A stretch of 6,708 nucleotides of DNA from UBA8752 sp042095055 (lineage in GTDB: Bacteria; Bacteroidota; Bacteroidia; Flavobacteriales_D; Sanyastnellaceae): positions 1 to 6,708 of the forward strand of contig JBELBZ010000064.1 of assembly GCA_042095055.1 (NCBI GenBank), written 5' to 3'. This document shows positions 1 to 5,889 of the stretch, piece after piece; positions within the stretch are counted from its first letter, which is position 1; the number at the start of each line of letters is the position of its first letter. The position numbers and the translations under genes were made by a program. The notes beneath the pieces were generated by a model, which worked only from the letters and a program-made list of their open reading frames with translations, was not told where the DNA came from and made no database searches.

Positions 1-1238
1 CGGTAGGCGGAGTCGGCCACGGCGGGGGGCACTTCCAGCTCGCGGTACACCAGGTTGTGGTTGGAGAACTGCTGGTCTCGGCTGGCGGCCAGGGTGGCCT
101 TGATGTAGGTCTTCTTGTTGATGGGCAGGGTGTAGGTGGCGCCGGCGATGCCCATGCCCGTGCGGAAGTATTGGTCGCGGTCGTTGTCGCCGTAGATGTT
201 GCGCTCGGGGGCCACCTGGTCGCTGATGACGATGTCGATGCTGGAATTGCCACCGAGTCCCCAGAGGGCCAGTGCACCGCCGTTCTTTTGCGGGAAGTGG
301 AAGCGGAAGCTGCCGTCTTGGTATTGGGGGACGGCGGTGGTGCCGATGTCGATGCCGAGCTGACTAAAGATGACCGCGGTGGAGTAGCGGTAGTTCAGCA
401 ATACGGTCGAACCTTTTTCCTTGTTGAGCGGGCCTTCGACAATGGCTTCGGTGCCCAGGAAGCCCAGTTGAGCCGTAGCCTGCCAGTTTTCCCGGTTGCC
501 GTTGCGCAGGCGCAGGTCAAAGACGGCCGCGGTGGAGTTGCCGAACTCGGCGGGAAAGGCCGCGGTAAAGAAGTCGGAGTTCGCAAGGGTCTTGTTGTTG
601 ACGATGGCCACGGGCCCGCCACCGGACCCCGGCACGCTGAAGTGGTTCGGGTTGGGCAGGTCCACACCTTCGACGCGCCAGAGCACGCCCGCAGGGCTGT
701 TGCCGCGGACGACGATGTCGTTGCGGGAGTCGTCGGCGCCTTGGACGCCGGCGAAGTTGCTGGCCATCCGCGCGGGGTCGCCCCGGGAGCCGGCATACCG
801 GTCGGTTTCTTCCACGGTAAAGGCGCGGGCCGAAACGGTGGCCATTTCATTGAGTACCTCGCCCTGCTTGGTGGCGGTGACTTCGGCCGCCTGCATGGCC
901 ACCACGCTTTCGGCCATCTCTACCTCGAGCACGGTGGGGCGTCCCGAATTCACCACGATGCCGTCGAGGGTGCGCACGGTGTAGCCCATAAAACTCACCC
1001 GCAGCTGGTGCCGGCCCACGGGGACGTCAAAGGCGAAGCCGCCGTTCATGTCGGTGGCAGTAGGGGCGGCATCGGTGGTCAGCAGTTGGACCGTGGCGCC
1101 GGGCAGGGGGTAGCGCGCTTCGGCGTCCAGTACCGTTCCGGTGATGCGGCCTTGTGGCAATTGAGCCATGGCGTTGAAGGTCCCGCAGAGGACCACGATC
1201 AGCGCCAACCAGCGCCAATGAGGGTTGCAGTAAATCAT
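1..1238 (-). CDS. TonB-dependent outer-membrane receptor, N-terminal 412 residues (runs off the window)
   Basis: I translated this by hand from ATG at 1238; the frame stays open to base 1, so the 3' part of the gene is missing. Residues 1-25 form a signal peptide with a likely cut after AMA (25). Residues about 31-110 are a carboxypeptidase-regulatory-like beta-sandwich (GRITGTVLDAE, then PLPGATV, then VSFMGYT). Residues about 115-245 are the TonB plug, with the family motifs NDIVVRGNSPAGVLWRVEGV (173-192), FPAEFGNSTAAVFDLRLRNG (228-247) and a Gly-rich loop near 204-208. The barrel begins after about residue 250. Such receptors bind a ligand at the outer membrane and import it using TonB/ExbBD energy. 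The ligand cannot be told from this part. It is not a clear SusC, because no SusD partner is visible. An in-frame TGA lies six codons before the ATG, so the start can move little; a TTG four codons further upstream is the only alternative. It follows the 808-residue gene after a 72-base gap that contains a hairpin. The family is secure and the substrate unknown. Confidence 0.93.
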   Translation of the reverse strand, partial: MIYCNPHWRWLALIVVLCGTFNAMAQLPQGRITGTVLDAEARYPLPGATVQLLTTDAAPTATDMNGGFAFDVPVGRHQLRVSFMGYTVRTLDGIVVNSGRPTVLEVEMAESVVAMQAAEVTATKQGEVLNEMATVSARAFTVEETDRYAGSRGDPARMASNFAGVQGADDSRNDIVVRGNSPAGVLWRVEGVDLPNPNHFSVPGSGGGPVAIVNNKTLANSDFFTAAFPAEFGNSTAAVFDLRLRNGNRENWQATAQLGFLGTEAIVEGPLNKEKGSTVLLNYRYSTAVIFSQLGIDIGTTAVPQYQDGSFRFHFPQKNGGALALWGLGGNSSIDIVISDQVAPERNIYGDNDRDQYFRTGMGIAGATYTLPINKKTYIKATLAASRDQQFSNHNLVYRELEVPPAVADSAY

Positions 1239-1255
1239 CCTTCGGAAGTTCAATC

Positions 1256-1283
1256 AAAAGGCCCGCTGTTGGGCGGGCCTTTT
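1256..1283 (-). terminator. Intergenic hairpin, probable terminator or attenuator
   Basis: A perfect 11-bp inverted repeat (AAAAGGCCCGC at 1256-1266, GCGGGCCTTTT at 1273-1283) encloses a 6-base loop. Read on the minus strand it starts 28 bases after the stop codon of the 808-residue gene and ends in four T, which fits an intrinsic terminator with a short U tract. It ends only 17 bases before the receptor ATG at 1238. That leaves almost no room for a separate receptor promoter downstream of it, so it may act as a partial terminator or attenuator between two co-transcribed genes. The A/T flanks make it symmetrical, but no plus-strand gene is seen here. Confidence 0.72.
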
Positions 1284-1310
1284 GCATTGTTTTGAAGGAG
1301 GACAATGTGG

Positions 1311-3737
1311 TTAGCGCTGGATGGCCAGGCGCTGTGGGGCTTGTCCGCGCGGTCCGGCCAAGTAGAGTCCCGGCTTCAAAGAAGAGACGTCCAGGACTTG
1401 GCTGCCGGTTTGCAATGTGCTGGTTTGGACGAGCCGGCCGTTGAGGTCAAAGACCTCGAATGCACGGGCCTCACCTCCCCAAACCACCCGAAGCTCGGAC
1501 GCTGCGGGGTTGGGCATCAGCTGCCACTGGGCATTGGATGGGCTGTCAATCCCACCAAGGACGGTCACGATGATGCAGGATTCGATTTCGCATCCGTCGG
1601 CGTTTTCAGCTTCGACACAGACTTCACAATCGCCTGTTTCTGGGCCGACGAGGGTGGCGGTGTTGCCGTCTACAATCAGTTCGCCGCATTCGGAATCCCA
1701 TTCGACGGTCAGGCCATCACCAGGGGTGGCGACAAAGGTGAGGCTGTCCAATTCGCCCATCGTCACCATGCCGGTGTCTCCTGCGGCGGTTGCCAGGGGT
1801 CCCAATTCAATGTAGGTGCAGTCATCGCTGAAGAAGGGGTGGGAGCAGGCGTCGAAGTTGCATGCGTCAGGATCTGGGCATCCAATAGGGAAGCTGCTCT
1901 CTGGTGCAATGAAGGAACCGTAGACATCGACGGTGAAGCCCATGCCGTCCCAAATCAAATCGGTGTCGCCGATTACAAGCGAGTTGTAGTTCAATACGGT
2001 ATCGCAGACGCTCATGCTGACAGTGGCGATGTCTTGTGCTGCGATTTCATATCCTTCCTCCACGAGAAAGCTTTCTACGTCGGGGAACAATACGAAGTAG
2101 AGGGGACCTCCAGTGCTGTCTTGGGCCAGGGGAACGGGCAGGGAATAGGCACCGGGGTATCCTGTTTCACAGTCCTCATCGTCGACCAGGCCAATGAAGT
2201 CGTTCTCACCGATGGTGAAGAGCTGGGTGTCAAAGTAGTTGCAGTCTGCAGCATTGGTGGCGGTGCTGTCGTAATTGCAAGCCAAGGGGTCGTTGCACCC
2301 CTCCATCCCATAGTTGCAGCTGTTGTCACTGTTGAGGGCACAGACGTCGAAGTTTTCTGCTGTGGGGTCGTCGCAACCTACAGGTACCAGAGAAACTGGA
2401 GCGATGTAGTAGTTGATTTGAGGGATGTACCAATGGGAACCTGTCCAGGCGCTGACGACCTCACCAAAGACGGGCATGTTGGCGACCATGGTGTCCCCAC
2501 AAAAGGCAAAGGTAGATTCGTTCATGAGGAGCAGGAAGAAGTCGGCGTCCTCTTGGCTTACCGCGCCCGATGCCACAGCGTTGTCAAAATAGTCGAGGAC
2601 GGCATCGTCTACGATGAAGGAACTCCATTCTCCTTCATTCAGGTTCATCATCACGAGGTTGTCGTTGATCGGTTGGACTGCACAGGTGGCTGTGGTGTCC
2701 AGCGTGTATTGTGCGAAGGGGATGCCGAGCAAGATGCCTTCGCTCAGGTCATACGGGGTGTCCACATAGATGCAGTCTGCATCAGAAGTTGCCATCTCGT
2801 CGTAGTTGCAGGCGGTCGGGTCATTGCACCCCGTCTCGTACGTGCAGGTCCCGGGCACCGGATTGGCACAAGGATCAAAATTGCTGGCCGCAGGATCAGG
2901 GCATCCTTCTGGCATCTCTGCCGCTGGGGACATGGTGAAGCCGAGCAGGGGCAGGTTCCAAACGGATCCGTCCCAGTCGGATTCGATCGAGTTTAGACCG
3001 GCAACCCCGTAGAGGTATCCACCACAGAAAGAGAAGACGGCGTTGTCAAAAGCCGCGCTGAGGATCAGGGCGCTGGTGGCGTCGATGAGGCCTTGGTCAA
3101 CCAAGTCTCCGATGTAGTCGTCGAGTTCGCTTGTCTCCGCAATGGAGAGGGGTTCGCTGGCGTCGGTGGTCATCTGGACCAGGAGCCCCTCGGCAGGAAC
3201 GATGTCGCAACCGAGAGCCGTATCGATAAAAGCTGAAGCCATGACCCAAATGCCTTGGGACAAGTCCAATGTGCCGTCGTCATAGATGCAGTCTTCGTCC
3301 GTTGTGGCGCTGGCGTCATAGTTGCAGGCAAGGTCATCGTTGCAACCGGTAACGGTGGCTTCGACCGTCAGGGTGCCGACCATGCCGCTGGCCGCGTGGC
3401 TGCCCACGCTGCAATCATAGTTGTACGTACCTGGCACGGTAAACGTGTGGGTGCCCATGCAGACGCCGGAGGCATCGCCGGTTACCGTGGGGAGGGAGAA
3501 GACTTCTGGGTTGTTGTAGCTCTCGCCGGAAACAGCACTGATGTTGCCATTGACATCGTGAAATCCACCTTCATTGACCCAGGCGACAGTTTCGCCAACG
3601 TTGATGGTCAGATCGGCTGGGCTGAAGTACAGATTGCCAGCAAGAACCGTGTGGTCTGCACCGTTGCAGTCCTGGGCGAGGACTTGGCCGGTGATAAGAC
3701 CCAATAGCACGACAAGGAGTGGGGGAAGGAAACGCAT
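1311..3737 (-). CDS. Secreted cupredoxin-domain protein with three Cys-rich modules and a T9SS sorting domain
   Basis: This 808-residue protein is built as follows. Residues 1-21 are a signal peptide (cut after VLA). Residues about 28-126 are a plastocyanin/azurin-like domain with a full set of type-1 copper ligands: H60 in GGFHDVNG, then C109, H114 and M119 in YDCSVGSHAASGM. Three modules follow (131-300, 303-476, 480-642); each opens with GCNDxxACNYD...DC, holds a globular segment of about 115-130 residues, and closes with a GCxDPxAxNFDxC...CxY repeat. Residues about 646-727 are Ig/PKD-like. Residues about 738-808 are a type A T9SS sorting domain (MPNPAASEL, VFDLNGRLV, LDVSSLKPGLY). The protein should pass the inner membrane by Sec and the outer membrane by T9SS, then be anchored or released. 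It has 33 Cys and no Lys or Arg in residues 22-749. The copper site suggests electron transfer or copper binding, but no enzyme domain is visible and the overall role is unknown. No Shine-Dalgarno sequence precedes the ATG; an A-rich AATACAA lies just upstream. The receptor gene follows on the same strand. Confidence 0.93.
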   Translation of the reverse strand: MRFLPPLLVVLLGLITGQVLAQDCNGADHTVLAGNLYFSPADLTINVGETVAWVNEGGFHDVNGNISAVSGESYNNPEVFSLPTVTGDASGVCMGTHTFTVPGTYNYDCSVGSHAASGMVGTLTVEATVTGCNDDLACNYDASATTDEDCIYDDGTLDLSQGIWVMASAFIDTALGCDIVPAEGLLVQMTTDASEPLSIAETSELDDYIGDLVDQGLIDATSALILSAAFDNAVFSFCGGYLYGVAGLNSIESDWDGSVWNLPLLGFTMSPAAEMPEGCPDPAASNFDPCANPVPGTCTYETGCNDPTACNYDEMATSDADCIYVDTPYDLSEGILLGIPFAQYTLDTTATCAVQPINDNLVMMNLNEGEWSSFIVDDAVLDYFDNAVASGAVSQEDADFFLLLMNESTFAFCGDTMVANMPVFGEVVSAWTGSHWYIPQINYYIAPVSLVPVGCDDPTAENFDVCALNSDNSCNYGMEGCNDPLACNYDSTATNAADCNYFDTQLFTIGENDFIGLVDDEDCETGYPGAYSLPVPLAQDSTGGPLYFVLFPDVESFLVEEGYEIAAQDIATVSMSVCDTVLNYNSLVIGDTDLIWDGMGFTVDVYGSFIAPESSFPIGCPDPDACNFDACSHPFFSDDCTYIELGPLATAAGDTGMVTMGELDSLTFVATPGDGLTVEWDSECGELIVDGNTATLVGPETGDCEVCVEAENADGCEIESCIIVTVLGGIDSPSNAQWQLMPNPAASELRVVWGGEARAFEVFDLNGRLVQTSTLQTGSQVLDVSSLKPGLYLAGPRGQAPQRLAIQR
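1812..3347 (-). repeat. Three tandem protein modules inside the secreted protein
   Basis: Module 1 is 2838-3347 (residues 131-300), module 2 is 2310-2831 (303-476) and module 3 is 1812-2300 (480-642). Cysteine spacing is nearly invariant. The opening repeats have C132/138/150, C304/310/322 and C481/487/499. Two inner Cys follow: C177/C238, C352/C413 and C523/C578, which are 61, 61 and 55 residues apart. Each closing repeat begins 41-42 residues later, at C279, C455 and C620. Before the closing repeat, modules 1 and 2 share an SxWxGSxW motif (SDWDGSVW, SAWTGSHW), and module 3 has the diverged IWDGMGF. The opening and closing repeats resemble short acidic, Cys-containing repeats widespread in Bacteroidota secreted proteins. 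I do not recognise the inner domain. This is a protein-level triplication; the DNA copies have diverged. Confidence 0.85.
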
Positions 3738-3881
3738 GGTAAGTTGTATTGATGGCTGAAATTCGAAATTCAGTCTGTCGTTTTGTGGCCGCCCTCGGTT
3801 TTATTTTCACCCAGGGCTTGTGGATCACAACAGCATGAAGATGGGTGTGTAAGGTATTGATCAAGTGGAGTTTATTGGTAC

Positions 3882-3922
3882 TCCTGTAAGACCCTATTGA
3901 AATCCTGTAGGAAATATCCTAC
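3882..3922. promoter_or_regulatory. Spaced TCCTGTA repeats plus a short palindrome, possible operator
   Basis: TCCTGTA occurs at 3882-3888 and again at 3903-3909, with starts exactly 21 bases apart, or about two helical turns. The second copy overlaps a 6-bp inverted repeat (GTAGGA at 3907-3912, TCCTAC at 3917-3922). It lies 145-185 bases upstream of the secreted-protein ATG, a plausible place for a regulator site. The elements are short and could arise by chance. No regulator gene is in the window. Confidence 0.25.
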
Positions 3923-3942
3923 TTCATGCTTATCTTGGTCCC

Positions 3943-4104
3943 TGTGGCGGGTTTTGTGAGTTGTTTGAGTCCTGCCGCACACAGTTCCCCGCTCTGGGTG
4001 ATTCCATAGCGGGGAAAAAAACTTGACGGTGATCTCGTCTGAATTCGGTCCAAGGAGGATATCGATTTACCGTCAAAGAAAAGCCCGGCCTCGCCGGGCT
4101 TTTT
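3943..4104 (+). ncRNA. Candidate structured small RNA ending in a terminator
   Basis: Read on the plus strand, four stem-loops follow one another with few free bases between them. Stem 1 pairs TGTGGCGGG (3943-3951) with CCTGCCGCA (3971-3979), 9 bp with two G-U pairs. Stem 2 pairs TTCCCCGCT (3985-3993) with AGCGGGGAA (4008-4016). Stem 3 pairs TTGACGGT (4023-4030) with ACCGTCAA (4069-4076). The last is the terminator at 4079-4104, with five T on this strand. The two G-U pairs of stem 1 would be A-C mismatches on the minus strand, which favours a plus-strand RNA. TATCTTGG at 3931-3938 matches the Bacteroidota -7 box TAnnTTTG in five of six positions and would place the start near 3945, but no -33 TTTG is seen at the right distance. 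It does not match tmRNA, RNase P RNA or SRP RNA as I know them. It could instead be minus-strand leader structure, or chance. Confidence 0.3.
4079..4104. terminator. Strong intrinsic terminator, able to work in both directions
   Basis: An 11-bp perfect stem (AAAAGCCCGGC at 4079-4089, GCCGGGCTTTT at 4093-4103) has a 3-base loop. On the minus strand it begins 46 bases after the SulP stop codon and ends in TTTTCTTT, so it should end the SulP transcript. On the plus strand it ends in five T and could end the candidate small RNA at 3943-4104. Confidence 0.85.
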
Positions 4105-4149
4105 ATTTGCACAAAATTCCGGTGTAGCGGGTTGAACGTCAAGTATCCA

Positions 4150-5676
4150 CTATTTCGTGGCGTCGGTGACCACCTTGTAGGTGGGGTCTTCGAAGTGGTT
4201 GACCTCAATGATGGCGTCGGCCCGGTCCAACAACCGGCGGCAATCCTTGGACAGGTGGCGGAGGTGCACCGTCTTGCCCGCAGCAGCATAACGGGCGGTG
4301 ACTTTGTTGACCGCTTCGATGGCACTCATGTCGGACACCCGTGACTCTGCAAAGTCCAGCACCACGTGTTCAGGGTCGCCTTGGACGTCGAATTTCTCTT
4401 GGAATACGGTGGTGGAACCAAAGAAGAGGGGACCGAAAAGCTCGTAGTGTTTCCAGCCCTTTTCATCGGTGCGTTTGCGCGCGCGAATGCGGATGGCATT
4501 GTCCCAAGCAAAGATCAGCGCGGCGACGATGACGCCAATCAAGACAGCGAGCGCCAGGTTGTGCAACACCGCTGTGATGCCGGTCACCAGGACCATGATG
4601 ATCACGTCCGAAGTGGGCATGCGGCGGAAGGTTCTCAAAGAGGCCCATTCAAAGGTGCCGATGGCGACCATGATCATCAGTCCGGTCAAGGCGGCCATGG
4701 GCAGCTGCTCGATGAGGGGGGCGCCAAAGAGGATAAAGACAAGCAGCATGACTGCTGCCACGATGCCGCTGAGACGGGCACGTGCTCCGGAACTCACGTT
4801 GATCAGGGACTGTCCGATCATGGCGCAGCCGCCCATGCCGCTGAACAGTCCGCTGAGGACATTGGCCGCGCCTTGGGCCACACATTCGCGGTTGCCCTGT
4901 CCACGGGTCTCGGTGATTTCGTCGAGGATGTTGAGGGTCAACAGGCTCTCAACCAATCCAACGCCTGCCACAATCGCCGCATAGGGGGCGATGAGCATCA
5001 GGGTTTCCGCATTGAATGGAATGGCGGGAATGTGGAAAGGAGGGAATCCGCCTTGGATGCTGGCGAGGTCGCCGACCGTCTTGGTGTCAATGCCCAATGC
5101 CGTGACCAGGCCAAAAATCACGAGGATGGCGGTCAGTCCACCGGGCACAGCCTTTGTGATTTTGGGCAAGAAGGCGATGATGGCCATGGCCACCAGAACG
5201 AGGGCGCCAAAGACAGCGAGGTCTGTGCCTGCGAGCCAGTGCCCTTCGTCGGTTTGGAACTGGGTGATTTGGCTGCCGCCAATGATGATGGCGAGTCCAT
5301 TGACAAAACCAAAAATGACAGGTTGCGGCACCAGTCGCATCAGCTTACCCAGCTTCATGAATCCAGCGGCCCCTTGGATGAGACCGGCCAGGATGACGGT
5401 GGCAAAAATGTATTCGGGGCCGTGCGACAAGGCCAGTTCAGCGAGGACCACGGCGATGGCGCCAGTGGCACCGCTGATCATCCCCGGACGCCCACCCAAA
5501 ACGCTGGCCACCAAGCCCACCACAAAGGCGGCATAGAGCCCGGTCAACGGGCTGAGCCCCGCGATGAGCGCAAAGGCGACGGCTTCCGGGATCAGCGCCA
5601 TGGCTACGGTGAGCCCACTGAGAACCTCGAGGCGGTAGTCGACGGTCTGTCGGAAGTTGAAGAGGGCAATCCGCAT
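4150..5676 (-). CDS. SulP-family inorganic anion transporter with STAS domain
   Basis: This is a 508-residue inner-membrane protein. Residues about 15-390 are strongly hydrophobic, with many membrane segments that fit the SulP fold. Family motifs are LTVAMALIPEAVAFALIAGL (22-41), a GLYAAFVVGLVASVLGGRPG stretch (46-65), QPVIFGFVNGLAI (118-130) and a conserved GNRECVAQGAANVLSG (261-276), followed by GGCAMIGQSLINVSSG (282-297). Residues about 412-495 are a cytoplasmic STAS domain with SRVSDMSAIEAV (445-456), where DMS occupies the loop that carries the regulatory serine in related anti-sigma antagonists. SulP proteins carry sulfate, bicarbonate or other anions, usually with a cation; the substrate cannot be read from the sequence. 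The length is normal for the short bacterial type and nothing is missing. The start fits the short N-terminus usual in this group, though it lacks a Shine-Dalgarno sequence (CCCCACAAT precedes ATG). No sulfur-assimilation or carbonic anhydrase gene is adjacent. It is divergent from the 234-residue gene. Confidence 0.95.
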   Translation of the reverse strand: MRIALFNFRQTVDYRLEVLSGLTVAMALIPEAVAFALIAGLSPLTGLYAAFVVGLVASVLGGRPGMISGATGAIAVVLAELALSHGPEYIFATVILAGLIQGAAGFMKLGKLMRLVPQPVIFGFVNGLAIIIGGSQITQFQTDEGHWLAGTDLAVFGALVLVAMAIIAFLPKITKAVPGGLTAILVIFGLVTALGIDTKTVGDLASIQGGFPPFHIPAIPFNAETLMLIAPYAAIVAGVGLVESLLTLNILDEITETRGQGNRECVAQGAANVLSGLFSGMGGCAMIGQSLINVSSGARARLSGIVAAVMLLVFILFGAPLIEQLPMAALTGLMIMVAIGTFEWASLRTFRRMPTSDVIIMVLVTGITAVLHNLALAVLIGVIVAALIFAWDNAIRIRARKRTDEKGWKHYELFGPLFFGSTTVFQEKFDVQGDPEHVVLDFAESRVSDMSAIEAVNKVTARYAAAGKTVHLRHLSKDCRRLLDRADAIIEVNHFEDPTYKVVTDATK

Positions 5677-5889
5677 ATTGTGGGGCGCTGGAAAAAGGGC
5701 GCGAAGCTAAGGCGTACACTTTCCAATCTGTCACCGGCGATCATCAAGTGCACTTCCGAGGGAAGGCGTCCCACTTGAGGCTGCTGTGTTAAGGCTATGT
5801 TATCCCTGCTACAATGTCAGAATAATTGAAGGCATAAAGTCAGATAAATCTTACGTTCTAACCCATTTTCGCGGCCTTAATCCAATACA
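5677..5889. promoter_or_regulatory. Divergent promoter region between the SulP and exported-protein genes
   Basis: These 213 bases separate two genes pointing away from each other, so both promoters should lie here. For the plus gene the best candidate is ATTG at 5825-5828, then 16 bases, then TAAATCTT at 5845-5852, a weak match to TTTG/TAnnTTTG that gives a leader of about 30 bases. For the minus gene, TAGCTTCG (complement of 5702-5709) matches TAnnTTTG in five of six positions, but the nearest ATTG is too close. Both calls are tentative. Confidence 0.5.
5744..5778. repeat. Nested inverted repeat in the divergent promoter region
   Basis: TCAAGTG (5744-5750) pairs with CACTTGA (5772-5778). 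Nested inside is CTTCC (5753-5757) with GGAAG (5761-5765), and overlapping the left arm is a perfect 10-base palindrome AAGTGCACTT (5746-5755). It could be a regulator site serving both genes or an mRNA leader hairpin of the SulP gene. There is no direct evidence for either. Confidence 0.4.

Larger units (their letters stand above)
3738..4149. other. 412-base intergenic region without a protein gene
   Basis: This lies between the SulP stop and the start of the secreted cupredoxin protein, both on the minus strand, so it must carry the promoter and leader of the latter. I found no convincing coding frame on either strand. An AAGGAGG at 4052-4058 on the plus strand looks like a ribosome-binding site but has no start codon at a usable distance. 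I saw no clean Bacteroidota promoter (TTTG, then TAnnTTTG) on the minus strand. The region holds a spaced heptamer repeat near 3882-3922, a series of stem-loops at 3943-4076 and a terminator at 4079-4104, each listed separately. Confidence 0.6.

Noticed and set aside
1..1238. Receptor as a SusC-type glycan importer
   Set aside because: The N-terminal domains fit TonB-dependent receptors in general, but no SusD-like lipoprotein or glycoside hydrolase is present and the downstream gene is outside the window, so the narrower call cannot be supported.
57..1295. Long open frame on the plus strand (412 codons) opposite the receptor gene
   Set aside because: It is codon-for-codon opposite the receptor frame, so it stays open simply because the receptor avoids TTA, CTA and TCA codons. 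Its translation is low-complexity, rich in Gly, Val, Ala and Asp, with no domain, while the minus frame shows clear TonB plug motifs.
1305..2996. 563-codon plus-strand open frame opposite the secreted cupredoxin protein
   Set aside because: It is exactly codon-opposed to the 808-residue gene. The minus frame has a signal peptide, copper ligands, ordered repeats and a sorting domain; the plus frame shows none of this. Its length reflects codon bias.
3571..3864. 97-codon minus-strand frame overlapping the start of the secreted protein
   Set aside because: It reads the signal-peptide and cupredoxin region in another frame and gives a sequence with no domain; the 808-residue frame clearly explains this DNA.
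3985..4021. TTCCCCGCT/AGCGGGGAA hairpin considered as a terminator
   Set aside because: On the plus strand the stem is followed by A residues, and on the minus strand the T run comes before the stem, so neither direction has a U tract after the hairpin. I kept it only as a part of the candidate RNA.
1239..4149. A copper-uptake operon of secreted cupredoxin plus receptor
   Set aside because: Adjacency and one intact copper site are suggestive, but the receptor's ligand is unknown and no other copper gene is present; it is mentioned only as inference.
4366..5778. 470-codon plus-strand open frame opposite SulP
   Set aside because: It is codon-opposed to SulP, and its product is a His/Gln/Asp-rich sequence without a recognisable domain. 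The minus frame has the SulP and STAS motifs.
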